DNA of 42,664 nt from Streptomyces lichenis (lineage in GTDB: Bacteria > Actinomycetota > Actinomycetes > Streptomycetales > Streptomycetaceae), in assembly GCF_023218175.1 (NCBI RefSeq), contig NZ_JALPTH010000044.1, positions 1-42,664 of the forward strand. The letters run 5' to 3'. Below, piece by piece: positions 31,094 to 41,530 of this stretch. A model generated the notes under the pieces. It made no database searches. It was not told the DNA's origin and worked only from the letters and a program-made list of their open reading frames with translations. The position numbers and the translations under genes were made by a program. The first letter of the stretch is position 1, and the number at the start of each line of letters is the position of its first letter.

Positions 31094-32028
31094 GACAGCG
31101 CCTCCTTCAGTTCGTCCTCGGTCAGCGGCCGGGCCGGGTGCTGCGGGAACTCGCCCCGGGCACGCTTGCCGCCGGGTGCGCCCTCGGAGCAGACGACCTC
31201 ACCGGTTTCCGCGATCTGCTTGAAGCGGCGGAGGTCGTCGTCCAGCTGCTGGTGCGGCTCCTCGCCGAAGTAGCGTGCCGCCGCCTTGCCCACCGCTCCC
31301 CCGGGCAGTTCGTAGCGCAGGGACACCCGTATCTCCGTGCCCTGGCCGCCGGGGGCCGGCACGAAACGGGCTTCGCCGGAGTTGCCGATGTCGGCGCCGT
31401 CCACCGACCGCCATGCGATCAGCCGGTCCGGGACGTCCTGAGTGATCTCGGCGTCCCATTCGACCGTCCTGCCGAACGGTGCGCCGGCTTTCCAGTGGCT
31501 GGTGCGCGGGCCGGTCACATGCACCTCGTCCAGGTGCGCCATGAAGTCCGGCAGTCGCTCCAGGTCCTTCCAGAGGGTGTACGCCTCGTCCGGGGACCGG
31601 GTGACGGTGGTGGCCGCGGTCAGTTCCATGGGGGTGCTCCTACGGGTGCGGGTCACGGCCGCGTAGACGTCCGTGGCGGTGATGGCGGTGACCGCGGCCG
31701 TCGCGGCGACGGTGCGTCCGAGGCTGCGACCGTCGTGGTTCCTCAAGGCCCGCGCGAGCAGCGTCAGATCCATCAGGTCGCCACCGACGCGCCCCCAGAG
31801 CCAGACGGGATGCGGCCGCCCCAGCAGCCCGGTCGCCGCCGCCAGTTCGCGCACGCCGACGGCGGTGGTGGCCGATCGGTGCCGGGGGGCGTCGCCCACG
31901 CCCAGGGCCCGCGCGAAGCTTGCCGGGGCGACGACCTGCGGCACTCCCAGGAGCGCACTGGCCCAGCCGAGGCCGCGCACCAGCCGATCCCGTCGCAGGC
32001 GGGAGGTGGATCGGGTATCCGTTGTCAT
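31090..32028 (-). CDS. Membrane-anchored SRPBCC (START-like) protein
   Basis: A 312-residue two-part protein. Residues about 15-130 are hydrophobic helices (RGLGWASALLGVPQVVAPASF, GVRELAAATGLL, VAATAAVTAITATDVYAAV), a small membrane domain. Residues about 135-280 form an SRPBCC/polyketide-cyclase-like hydrophobic-pocket domain: MELTAATTVTRSPDEAYTLW, LERLPDFMAHLDEV and GTEIRVSLRYELPGG. It could bind a lipid or small hydrophobic compound. AGGAG lies about 6 bases before the ATG at 32028. Its stop overlaps the start of the formaldehyde dehydrogenase-like gene (ATGA), and this pair of families is often seen together in actinomycetes, but the link is not explained. Confidence 0.8.
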   Translation of the reverse strand: MTTDTRSTSRLRRDRLVRGLGWASALLGVPQVVAPASFARALGVGDAPRHRSATTAVGVRELAAATGLLGRPHPVWLWGRVGGDLMDLTLLARALRNHDGRSLGRTVAATAAVTAITATDVYAAVTRTRRSTPMELTAATTVTRSPDEAYTLWKDLERLPDFMAHLDEVHVTGPRTSHWKAGAPFGRTVEWDAEITQDVPDRLIAWRSVDGADIGNSGEARFVPAPGGQGTEIRVSLRYELPGGAVGKAAARYFGEEPHQQLDDDLRRFKQIAETGEVVCSEGAPGGKRARGEFPQHPARPLTEDELKEALS

Positions 32029-32461
32029 CAGTGCTCCTGAGGTGCGGTGAGGTGAATGGAAGGCGAGTCGCTTTCAGGGGGCGACGGGCCGATGGCGGAC
32101 GACGCCCCGGACGGGGAGGGCCCGTCCGCCCCTGGCCGAAACCGGGGCCTGGCCGCTGTCGTCGCCCGCCCGCTGCCGAAGCGCGACCGAGGGCCCTGGT
32201 CTCTTTACTGCTGGTGGCCGTCGGGGTGCAGCACCACCTTCGTCCAGCCCTCGTCACGGGCGTCTCTACGGGCCGTTCACCCGGATCAGAGGGATGGTGG
32301 TTCGGGCCGCCGGCCCGCCAGGCGGAGCTTCGGCGCTCCGACGGCATGCGGTGCGGGTCCCCGTCGGCCTCCGAGGCGAAACGACCTTCACCGATCGATC
32401 AGCCGATACTTCGCACCGGACGGCTACCGCTCAAGGACGCGTCGTCGAGCCCGGTCCCCTG
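32029..32461. other. Spacer between the SRPBCC and membrane-protein genes
   Basis: About 430 bases with no supported gene. The open frames here are GC-rich and match no family. Contains a weak GTCGC-N9-GCGAC repeat near 32068. The promoter of the SRPBCC-dehydrogenase pair should be here. Confidence 0.5.
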
Positions 32462-33577
32462 CTAGTCGTCGTCGTCCTCCAGCATGCGGCGACGTTCCTG
32501 CTCGCGCTTGGAATAGGCGGCTGCCCGGATCGCCTCGTCACTCTCCAGGCCCGATCCCAGCGCACCGCCCACCGTGGCGACCGAAGCGACGAACCAGGCC
32601 AGCGTCCAGTATTCCGTGGCGTTCAGCGGACTTCGCGTCATGGAGGCGAACACCTGGCCGTTGAGGATGAAGAGCGCCCACAACAGGTTGATGAGCAGCA
32701 ACCCCACGTAGCAGACGAGCACCCCGATGCCCAAGGTCACGACCGTGGACGCGTTGTAGAGAGCTGCCCGCCGCCTCGCCTCCGGCGAGTCCTCTGCCGC
32801 TCGATGCCACAGATGCGCGTCCACGATCAGCCAGCCGATCATGAGTGCCACGGACCCGACCGTGGCGATCACGAGCCGTGCCGTGCCCAGGGATACGGCC
32901 AGACTCCAGAGAGTGGAGTTCACGGTGGCGATCGCTCCGGTCGCGAGTGCGGCCGCGAGGGCTTTCGAGAGCCCCGGGACCAAGCGCCACGGCCGGTTGG
33001 CCCGGACCATGCCGAAGAGCACCCTCAGGAAACCGCGCGGCCCGCTGACGACGTACCGGACATCCGCGGGCTCCTCGTCGCCGACCGGGGCCGGGTGAAC
33101 TGATGTGAGGGGGCCGGTGAGTTCCTCCAGTGGCCGACGGTGGCCCAGCCCCTCGGCCTCGGCGGCTTGCGCATCCGCCAGGCCGAGCACGGCCTCCTCC
33201 ACCGCCTGTCGGGCCCTTCTCTCGAAACGCAGGCCTCCCAGCGAGGGGAGCGACAGAAGCGCCAGGCCGTGCTCCTGGCTCAGATCCATGACGAGCTCGC
33301 GCCCCCGCGAGTGCAACGGCAGGTCGGTGAGGGCGACGACGATGTCCCAGTCCTCCCCACGTCCGCGATCCATGAGCCGGCGTGTCAACGTGGGCAGGTC
33401 CTCGGCCCCTGCGGTGAAGGGCTCACTCACCACCTCGACGTCGAACCGTCGGTGCCGCCCGGACGCGTCCGCGAGTCGCGCGGGCAGGTCCCGGGCCAGG
33501 TGCTGCGCGACCTCTGTCGGCGCGTCCGGATCGGCCAGGAGAGCCACGACCGTGACGCTCTGCGACGACTCAACCAT
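32462..33577 (-). CDS. Uncharacterised two-domain membrane protein
   Basis: A 371-residue protein that I do not recognise as a named family. Residues 1-165 form a soluble alpha/beta domain (SVTVVALLADPDAPTEVA; WDIVVALTDLPLHSRGRELVMD; HGLALLSLPSLGGLRFE). Then come about four hydrophobic segments: LVIATVGSVALMIGWLIVDA, VVTLGIGVLVCYVGLLLINLL and FVASVATVGGALGSGLE, plus one around residue 210 (AAALATGAIATVNSTL). The tail is basic then acidic (KREQERRRMLEDDDD). AAGGGA lies six bases before the ATG at 33577. The conserved-looking blocks suggest a real and ancient protein. Related Streptomyces proteins carry what I believe are unreliable automatic names, so none is given. Confidence 0.7.
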   Translation of the reverse strand: MVESSQSVTVVALLADPDAPTEVAQHLARDLPARLADASGRHRRFDVEVVSEPFTAGAEDLPTLTRRLMDRGRGEDWDIVVALTDLPLHSRGRELVMDLSQEHGLALLSLPSLGGLRFERRARQAVEEAVLGLADAQAAEAEGLGHRRPLEELTGPLTSVHPAPVGDEEPADVRYVVSGPRGFLRVLFGMVRANRPWRLVPGLSKALAAALATGAIATVNSTLWSLAVSLGTARLVIATVGSVALMIGWLIVDAHLWHRAAEDSPEARRRAALYNASTVVTLGIGVLVCYVGLLLINLLWALFILNGQVFASMTRSPLNATEYWTLAWFVASVATVGGALGSGLESDEAIRAAAYSKREQERRRMLEDDDD

Positions 33578-33937
33578 GACGGTCCCTTCTCGTCGTCCGC
33601 CCCGGCGTTCCGCAGTGCCCAGAATGTCCCCGCCATAACACCGGCGCCTTGCCGCCGCGACGGCGGCGGCGACCTCGGTGATCCGGGAAACGGCGCGGTT
33701 GTTCGTCCCGGAGGCATGCGCCATGGCGTACGCACGCACCCAGGGCGGCTTCCCGCCACTGGCGACCGCCGAGCGGATCGTGACGCCGGCCGGCGGCACG
33801 GGGCGGCTGATCCTCGTAGCCGGGCGGTCCGGCGGTTGACTTTCGTAACCCGGCGGGACGGGGTGGCTGATCCCCCGGAGCCCCCGCAGCCCGGCGGCAC
33901 GGGGCGGCTGTCAGACCCCGAGCCTAGACTGGCGATC
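33578..33937. other. Intergenic region before the UvrA-like gene
   Basis: About 360 bases without a supported gene. Contains three copies of a 20-mer (separate entry). The frame that runs through it on the minus strand is the non-coding extension of the membrane-protein gene. Confidence 0.5.
33791..33910. repeat. Three direct copies of CGGCGG-ACGGGG-GGCTG 20-mer
   Basis: Copies at 33791-33810, 33851-33870 and 33892-33910 differ at one or two positions. The first two are exactly 60 bases apart and the third is 41 from the second. They lie 28-147 bases upstream of the UvrA-like ATG, so may be part of its control region or a local duplication. Confidence 0.65.
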
Positions 33938-36379
33938 ATGCACCACCCCGATGCCACCAGCCCCTTCCCTCCCGTTCCGGAACCATCCGCTGCGGACGCG
34001 GCGGCCCGTGATCCCTTCGTCCGGGTACGCGGCGCCCGGGAGCACAATCTGCGCGCGGTGGACGTGGACATCCCGCGCGACGCGCTGACCGTCTTCACCG
34101 GGGTGTCCGGCTCGGGGAAGTCCTCGCTGGCCTTCGGCACGCTGTACGCGGAGGCGCAGCGGCGGTATCTGGAGTCGGTCGCGCCCTACGCGCGGCGGCT
34201 GATCCACCAGACCGGCGCGCCGCGGGTCGGGGAGATCACCGGGCTGCCGCCCGCGGTCTCGCTGGAGCAGCGGCGCTCCTCCCCCACCTCCCGTTCCTCG
34301 GTGGGCACGGTCACCACCCTCTCCAACTCACTGCGGATGCTGTTCTCCCGGGCCGGGACCTATCCGGCGGGTGCCGAGCGGCTGGACTCGGACGCCTTCT
34401 CGCCGAACACGGCGGCCGGGGCCTGCCCGGAGTGCCATGGGCTGGGCCTGGTGCACTCCACCAGCGAGGAGCTGCTGGTCCCCGATCCGGGGCTGTCGAT
34501 CCGCGAGGGGGCGATCGCCGCCTGGCCGGGGGCCTGGCAGGGCAAGAACCTGCGGGACGTGCTGGACGCGCTCGGCCACGACGTGGACCGGCCGTGGCGG
34601 GAGCTGCCGGCGGCCGACCGGGAGTGGATCCTGTTCACCGACGAGCAGCCGGTGGTGACGGTCCACCCGGTGCGGGAGGCGGGCCGGATCCACCGCCCGT
34701 ACCAAGGGACGTACAGCAGTGCCCGCCGCCATGTGCTGCGGACCTTCGCGGAGTCCAAGAGCCCGGCGCTGCGGGCGAAGGCGGAGGCCTTTCTGACCAG
34801 CACCCCCTGCCCGGTGTGCGGCGGGAGCCGGCTGCGGCCCGAGGCGCTGGCGGTCCTCTTCGGGGGCCGGACCATCGCCGAGCTGGCCGCGCTGCCGCTG
34901 ACCGCGCTGGACGAGCTGCTGGCGGAGGCGGAGGGCGACACGGGGGCCGGTACGGAGGCCGGCCGGGTGCTGGTGGGCGATCTGCGGGCGCGGATCGCAC
35001 TGGTGGCCGGGATGGGGCTCGGCTATCTGAGCCTGGACCGGCCGACACCCACCCTGGCGGGCGGGGAGTTGCAGCGGCTGCGGCTGGCGACCCAGCTGCG
35101 CTCCGGGCTGTTCGGGGTGGTGTACGTGCTGGACGAGCCGTCGGCGGGGCTGCACCCGGCGGACACGGAGGCCCTGCTGACGGTGCTGGACCGGCTGAAG
35201 GCCGCCGGGAACACGGTGTTCGTGGTGGAGCACCACCTCGGGGTGGTGCGGCACGCGGACTGGCTGGTGGACGTGGGCCCGGCGGCCGGCGAGCACGGCG
35301 GGCGGGTGCTGTACAGCGGGCCGCCCGACGGGCTGGCGGAGGTGGCCGAGTCGGCGACCCGGCGGTATCTCTTCGCGGGCGAACCGGTGGCCGGGCGGTC
35401 GGGGCGGGAGCCGGCCGGGTGGCTGGAGCTCGGCCCGGTGCACCGGCACAATCTGCGCGGGCTGGCCACCCGGCTGCCGCTGGGGGCGCTGACCGCGGTG
35501 ACCGGGGTGTCCGGTTCGGGGAAGTCCACCCTGGTGGCCGAGGTCACCGCCGAACTGCCGGGCGTGGGGCGGCTGGTGACGGTGGACCAGCGGCCGATCG
35601 GCCGTACCCCGCGCTCCAACCTGGCCACCTACACCGGGCTGTTCGACGTGGTGCGCCGGGTGTTCGCGGCCGAGGAGGGGGCGCGGGCGCGCGGATTCAC
35701 GGCGAGCCGGTTCTCGTTCAATGTGCCGGGCGGCCGGTGCGAGACCTGCCAGGGCGAGGGTTTCGTCTCGGTGGAGCTGCTGTTCCTGCCGAGCACCTAC
35801 GCGCCCTGCCCGGAGTGCGGCGGGGCCCGCTACAACGTCGAGACCCTGGAGGTGCGGCACCGGGGGCGGAGCATCGCCGAGGTGCTGGATCTGACGGTGG
35901 AGGCGGCGGCGGAGTTCTTCGCCGGGTCGCCCCCGGCCGTACGGAGTCTGCGGGCGCTGCTGGATGTGGGGCTCGGCTATCTGCGGCTGGGTCAGCCCGC
36001 GACGGAGCTGTCCGGCGGCGAGGCGCAGCGGATCAAGCTGGCGGCGGAGCTCCAGCGGGCCCGCCGGGGCCACACCCTGTATGTGCTGGACGAGCCGACG
36101 ACCGGGCTGCATCCGGCGGATGTGGAGGTGCTGATGCGGCAGTTGCACGGGCTGGTGGACGCGGGGAACACGGTGGTGGTCGTGGAGCACGACATGGCGG
36201 TGGTGGCGGGCGCCGACTGGGTGGTGGACCTGGGTCCGGGCGGTGGGGACGAGGGCGGCCGGGTGGTGGCCGAGGGCCCCCCGCGGGCGGTGGCGGCCGT
36301 CGCGGGGAGCCGTACCGCGCCCTATCTGGCGCGGGCGCTCGGCCTGCCGGAGCCGGGGCCGGGGAGCGGGGGCGGGTGA
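33938..36379 (+). CDS. UvrA-like ABC ATPase, class II (short) type
   Basis: An 813-residue twin-ABC ATPase. The first half has Walker A GVSGSGKSSL (about 55-63), zinc motifs CPECHGLG and CPVCGGSRL, signature TLAGGELQRLRL and Walker B VYVLDEPSAGLHP. The second half has GVSGSGKSTLV, the zinc module CETCQGEGF...CPECGGARY, signature ELSGGEAQRIKL and LYVLDEPTTGLHP. Typical UvrA is about 940-1000 residues; here the segment between the first Walker A and the first zinc motif is much shorter, where the UvrB-binding domain should sit. Class II UvrA paralogues of this type are linked to tolerance of DNA-binding drugs (as with DrrC). So it may aid self-protection or repair; it is not the housekeeping uvrA. 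Confidence 0.88.
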   Translation: MHHPDATSPFPPVPEPSAADAAARDPFVRVRGAREHNLRAVDVDIPRDALTVFTGVSGSGKSSLAFGTLYAEAQRRYLESVAPYARRLIHQTGAPRVGEITGLPPAVSLEQRRSSPTSRSSVGTVTTLSNSLRMLFSRAGTYPAGAERLDSDAFSPNTAAGACPECHGLGLVHSTSEELLVPDPGLSIREGAIAAWPGAWQGKNLRDVLDALGHDVDRPWRELPAADREWILFTDEQPVVTVHPVREAGRIHRPYQGTYSSARRHVLRTFAESKSPALRAKAEAFLTSTPCPVCGGSRLRPEALAVLFGGRTIAELAALPLTALDELLAEAEGDTGAGTEAGRVLVGDLRARIALVAGMGLGYLSLDRPTPTLAGGELQRLRLATQLRSGLFGVVYVLDEPSAGLHPADTEALLTVLDRLKAAGNTVFVVEHHLGVVRHADWLVDVGPAAGEHGGRVLYSGPPDGLAEVAESATRRYLFAGEPVAGRSGREPAGWLELGPVHRHNLRGLATRLPLGALTAVTGVSGSGKSTLVAEVTAELPGVGRLVTVDQRPIGRTPRSNLATYTGLFDVVRRVFAAEEGARARGFTASRFSFNVPGGRCETCQGEGFVSVELLFLPSTYAPCPECGGARYNVETLEVRHRGRSIAEVLDLTVEAAAEFFAGSPPAVRSLRALLDVGLGYLRLGQPATELSGGEAQRIKLAAELQRARRGHTLYVLDEPTTGLHPADVEVLMRQLHGLVDAGNTVVVVEHDMAVVAGADWVVDLGPGGGDEGGRVVAEGPPRAVAAVAGSRTAPYLARALGLPEPGPGSGGG

Positions 36380-36433
36380 GTGTCCGCCCCGGGCCCGGCC
36401 CGGACGTCGTCCCGGCTGCCGCGGTCGTGCGGC

Positions 36434-37261
36434 TCAGGCGGCGGTGTCGAAGGTGTAGTGCCGGGTGTGGTCGAGCATGTCGGCGGGGGTGGTGTCGTTC
36501 CACGGGCGCATGGTGTCGTCGAGGTCCACCACGTCGGGCGTGCCGGCCGCCGGGAGGTACGGGGAGCCGGGGTGCCGGGCCTGCCAGTCGGCCCACAGCT
36601 TGTCCACGAAGGCGTGGTGCAGCCAGAACACCGGGTCGTTCGGGGAGACCCCGGTGCCCATCTGGCCGCCGACCCAGACATGGACCCGGTTGTGCAGATT
36701 GACCCCGCGCCACCCTTCCAGGTGGTTGCGGAAGCCGTCGGAGGCGCTGTTCCAGGGGGCGGTGTCATAGGTCGCCATGGCGAGGACGGAGTCCACCTCG
36801 GCACGGGTGGGCAGTTGACGGCCGCCGGCGCCCAGCGAGCGGCGCAGGTAGTCGCGGCCGTCCACCCGGACGCTGATCCGCCAGCGGTTGCCGGCGGCGG
36901 CAAACGGGCCGTCCATGACCCGGCCGTCGGAGGCGCGGCCGGTGCCGCCGAGGAAGTCCGGCGCCCAGAGCGCGGAGCGGGTGGTGCGGTCGGCGGACCA
37001 GTCCCAGTAGGGCAGGGCGACCTCGGGGTCTATCGCCTGGAGGGCCTGCTCGAACTGGAGCAGGAAGCGGCGGTGCCAGGGCAGGAAGGACGGGGAGCGG
37101 TGGCCGACCCGGTCGCCGTCGTCGGTGTCGCCCATGATGAAGGCGTTGTGGGTGGTGACGAAGGTGTCGTACTGCCCGGTCCGCTTCAGTTCGAGGACGG
37201 CGTCGGTGAAGCGGCGCTTCTCGGCGGTGGTCAGGACGGCCTGGTTCTTGCGTACGGTCAT
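36434..37261 (-). CDS. melC2: Tyrosinase MelC2
   Basis: A 275-residue secreted type-3 copper enzyme that oxidises tyrosine to dopaquinone, the start of melanin synthesis. CuA ligands H38 (FVTTHNA), H54 (RVGHRSPSF) and H63 (LPWHRRFL), and CuB ligands H190 (GVNLHNRVH), H194 and H216 (VFWLHHAFVD) are all present at the same positions as in the well-known Streptomyces tyrosinase structure. It has no signal peptide of its own, because it is exported with MelC1. AGGAG lies nine bases before the ATG at 37261. The gene is 39 bases downstream of melC1 and faces the uvrA-like gene end to end. Confidence 0.96.
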   Translation of the reverse strand: MTVRKNQAVLTTAEKRRFTDAVLELKRTGQYDTFVTTHNAFIMGDTDDGDRVGHRSPSFLPWHRRFLLQFEQALQAIDPEVALPYWDWSADRTTRSALWAPDFLGGTGRASDGRVMDGPFAAAGNRWRISVRVDGRDYLRRSLGAGGRQLPTRAEVDSVLAMATYDTAPWNSASDGFRNHLEGWRGVNLHNRVHVWVGGQMGTGVSPNDPVFWLHHAFVDKLWADWQARHPGSPYLPAAGTPDVVDLDDTMRPWNDTTPADMLDHTRHYTFDTAA

Positions 37262-37300
37262 GGTGGTGCTGCTCCTGGTGGACGCGACAGCGGGTGGTGG

Positions 37301-37696
37301 TCAGCCGAGTTCGAGCGGGACGAGCCTGGCCCCGTTGAGGTCGCGTACGGCGGCGCGGGCCACCGCCCGCGGGTCGGCGAACGGCTCGTAGTGGTTGACC
37401 ACGCTGATCCAGGTGGCGTCGGCGTTGCGCATGACGTGCAGTTCGGCCCCGTCGACGGTGACGGCGTAGCCGCCGTGGCCCTCGTGGTGGCCGCCCCCGT
37501 GGACCGGCCGGCCCTGGATGCGGCGCCCCTGGTAGACCTCGTCGAACGGCGCGGGGCCGTCGTGGTGGGCCGGGCGGGCCGGCGCGGGGGCGGCGGCCTG
37601 GGCGGGGACGGGCGCGGTGAGCGCCCGGCCGGCGGCGAGGCCGGCGGCGGCCGAGGCGGCGGCGCCCAGGGCGCGGCGGCGGGTGATGGCGGACAT
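37301..37696 (-). CDS. melC1: Tyrosinase copper chaperone MelC1
   Basis: A 131-residue cofactor that loads copper into tyrosinase and carries it through the Tat pathway. SAITRRRALGAAASAAAGLAAG is a twin-arginine signal with RRRALG, followed by an Ala-rich region. The mature part has HHDGPAPFDEVYQGRRIQG, the His-rich HGGGHHEGHGGY, VTVDGAELHVMRNADATWISVVNHYEP, and ends DLNGARLVPL; these are the conserved MelC1 blocks. AGGGGG lies six bases before the ATG at 37696. It is the first gene of the pair. The upstream region contains a nested inverted repeat and is long enough for the melC promoter. Confidence 0.95.
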   Translation of the reverse strand: MSAITRRRALGAAASAAAGLAAGRALTAPVPAQAAAPAPARPAHHDGPAPFDEVYQGRRIQGRPVHGGGHHEGHGGYAVTVDGAELHVMRNADATWISVVNHYEPFADPRAVARAAVRDLNGARLVPLELG

Positions 37697-38022
37697 GGGT
37701 TACCCCCTGAGTGGGACGAACACGGTCGTGAACGCCGGGGGTTGGTCGGTGCCCTCGGCGCGGCATATGCCTACCGGGCAGTAACGGAGCGGGGAATTCC
37801 GCCGGAACGGGTTGTTCGCGTTATGGACGACCGATGGGTTTCGGCAGGGCGTTGAGCGTCGATGATCTTGCGGTAGCGCCACAGGAACCGGGCACCGGCA
37901 ACACATCCTTCACATATCCGCACCTTCGACCGAAGGTTCTTCACATGCGGACGGAACGGGTGACGCCGATCACCCACTCAAGGTGGCCGGAAAGCGCCCC
38001 TGCGCACCCGTGCCGGTGAACG
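37697..38022. other. Upstream region of the melC operon
   Basis: About 325 bases up to the sdh terminator. It should hold the melC1 promoter; the exact promoter cannot be placed with confidence. Contains the inverted repeat at 37922-37937 and a nested outer pair TCCGCA/TGCGGA. Short frames here are not supported as genes. Confidence 0.5.
37922..37937. promoter_or_regulatory. Nested inverted repeat upstream of melC1
   Basis: ACCTTCG-AC-CGAAGGT is a perfect 16-mer palindrome with two-base spacer. An outer pair, TCCGCA at 37917-37922 and TGCGGA at 37946-37951, brackets it asymmetrically. It lies 226 bases from melC1, too far for a simple repressor of the near promoter. Confidence 0.4.
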
Positions 38023-38061
38023 CCGAGGCCCGGCCGCCCTGAGGGGCGGGCCGGGCCTCGG
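38023..38061 (-). terminator. Terminator of the sdhCAB operon
   Basis: CCGAGGCCCGGCC (38023-38035) pairs with GGCCGGGCCTCGG (38049-38061); after a one-base bulge, four more pairs (GCCC/GGGC) close on a short loop. It lies 13 bases after the sdhB stop. Confidence 0.85.
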
Positions 38062-38074
38062 TACCGGGGGTGGC

Positions 38075-38820
38075 TCAGCTGCGGCGGCCCTTGCGGGTGG
38101 CGCGCAGCCACTCCTTGTTCATGGCGGCGATCGACGGCAGCGGGATGCCCTTGGGGCAGGCGGTGGCGCACTCCCCGGCGAGTGTGCAGCCGCCGAATCC
38201 CTCGGCGTCCATGGTGGCGACCATGTCCAGCACCCGGCTCTCCCGCTCGGGCGCGCCCTGCGGCAGCACGTTGAGGTGGTTGACCTTGGCGGCGGTGAAG
38301 AGCATCGCGGAGCCGTTGGGGCAGGCGGCCACACAGGCGCCGCAGCCGATGCACTCGGCGTTCTCGAAGGCGTGGTCGGCATCGGCCTTGGGCACCGGGG
38401 TGGCGTGCGCCTCGGGGGCGGAGCCGGTGGGCACCGAGATGTAGCCGCCGGACTGGATGATCCGGTCGAAGGAGGACCGGTCCACCACCAGGTCCTTGAC
38501 CACCGGGAAGGCGGCGGCCCGCCAGGGCTCGATGTCGATGGTGTCGCCGTCGGCAAAGGAGCGCATGTGCAGCTGGCAGGTGGTGGTGCGCTCGGGGCCG
38601 TGGGCGTCGCCGTTGATGACCAGGGAGCAGGCGCCGCAGATGCCCTCGCGGCAGTCGTGGTCGAAGGCGACCGGGTCCTCGCCGTCGAGGATCAGCCGCT
38701 CGTTGAGGGTGTCGAGCATCTCCAGGAACGACATGTCCGCCGAGATGCCGTCCACCTCGTAGGTGGTCATGGCGCCGGGGGCGCCGGCGTCGCGCTGGCG
38801 CCAGACGCGCAGGGTGAGCC

Positions 38821-38824
<4 letters not shown>
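38075..38824 (-). CDS. sdhB: Succinate dehydrogenase/fumarate reductase iron-sulfur subunit SdhB
   Basis: A 249-residue subunit that passes electrons from the flavoprotein to the quinone site. The [2Fe-2S] cluster is bound by CREGICGACSL with the last Cys in TTTCQ. The [4Fe-4S] and [3Fe-4S] clusters are bound by CIGCGACVAACP and CTLAGECATACPKGI. The order and length are those of the Bacillus/actinobacterial type. Start ATG 38824 overlaps the sdhA stop by four bases, so the subunits are coupled. The operon ends here, at a terminator. Confidence 0.95.
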
Positions 38825-40794
<1,970 letters not shown>

Positions 40795-40796
40795 TC

Positions 40797-41501
40797 TCAA
40801 CTCACCAGTCCGGTCATCACGGCGACGGGTACGGCGATGAAGCCCGCGGTCAGGGCGAGCGCGAGGCCGTTCGCGAGGGTCTTGAGGAGGCGGTCGCGGG
40901 CGGCGTTGCCCGCGCCGAGGGTCTGGGCAGCGCTCCAGAAGCCGTGGCGTACGTGCAGGCCCACGGCGAGCATGGCCACGATGTAGATCACGTTGCCGTA
41001 CCAGGTGGAGAAGGTGGCGACGACGTTCTCGTAGGGGCGGCCCGGCTGGGCGTTGGGGTTCACGGTGAGCGTGGTGAGGTCGAGGAGGTGCCAGACCACG
41101 AACAGCCCGATGATCACCCCGCCCCAACGCATGGTGCGGGTGGCGTAACTGGCCCGGGCCCGCTTGTGCGCGTACTTCACCGGCCGGGCCTTGATGTCCC
41201 GGCGGCTGAGCTGGTACGCGGAGACCGCGTGCGCCACGATCGAGGCGAGCAGCACCACCCGGACGATCCACAGCATCCACTCGTCGTGCAGCACCGGTGC
41301 GCCGATGGTGCGCAGCCAGTGCGCGTAGCCGTTGAACTCCTCGGGCCCGAAGAAGACCTTGAGGTTGCCCGCGACATGGGCGACCAGATAGCCCAGCATG
41401 ATCAGACCGCTGACGGCCATGACGGCCTTCTTGCCGATGGTCGATCCCCAGAGCGTGCGCGGGAGGGAGGGTTCGCGGTCCGACCGCGTTGCCAGAACCA
41501 T
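40797..41501 (-). CDS. sdhC: Succinate dehydrogenase cytochrome b subunit SdhC
   Basis: A 234-residue single membrane subunit with five hydrophobic helices, carrying the haem and menaquinone site. KKAVMAVSGLIMLGYLVAHVAGNL, WIVRVVLLASIVAHAVSAYQL, GGVIIGLFVVWHLLDLTTL, IVAMLAVGLHVRHGFWSAAQTLG and a last segment LALALTAGFIAVPVAVM are in order; the His residues in helices 1, 2, 3 and 4 fit the di-haem pattern of type B enzymes. No sdhD exists, as expected for this type. The ATG at 41501 is the likely start. It leads the operon and is divergent from the LysR gene. Confidence 0.92.
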   Translation of the reverse strand: MVLATRSDREPSLPRTLWGSTIGKKAVMAVSGLIMLGYLVAHVAGNLKVFFGPEEFNGYAHWLRTIGAPVLHDEWMLWIVRVVLLASIVAHAVSAYQLSRRDIKARPVKYAHKRARASYATRTMRWGGVIIGLFVVWHLLDLTTLTVNPNAQPGRPYENVVATFSTWYGNVIYIVAMLAVGLHVRHGFWSAAQTLGAGNAARDRLLKTLANGLALALTAGFIAVPVAVMTGLVS

Positions 41502-41505
41502 GTCA

Positions 41506-41520
41506 CCGACGGTACGTCGG
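41506..41520. promoter_or_regulatory. Inverted repeat just before sdhC (CCGACG-GTA-CGTCGG)
   Basis: Perfect six-base arms around a three-base centre, ending five bases before the sdhC start codon. It could be an operator or a leader hairpin affecting sdhC translation. Confidence 0.45.
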
Positions 41521-41530
41521 GAACCGGTGA

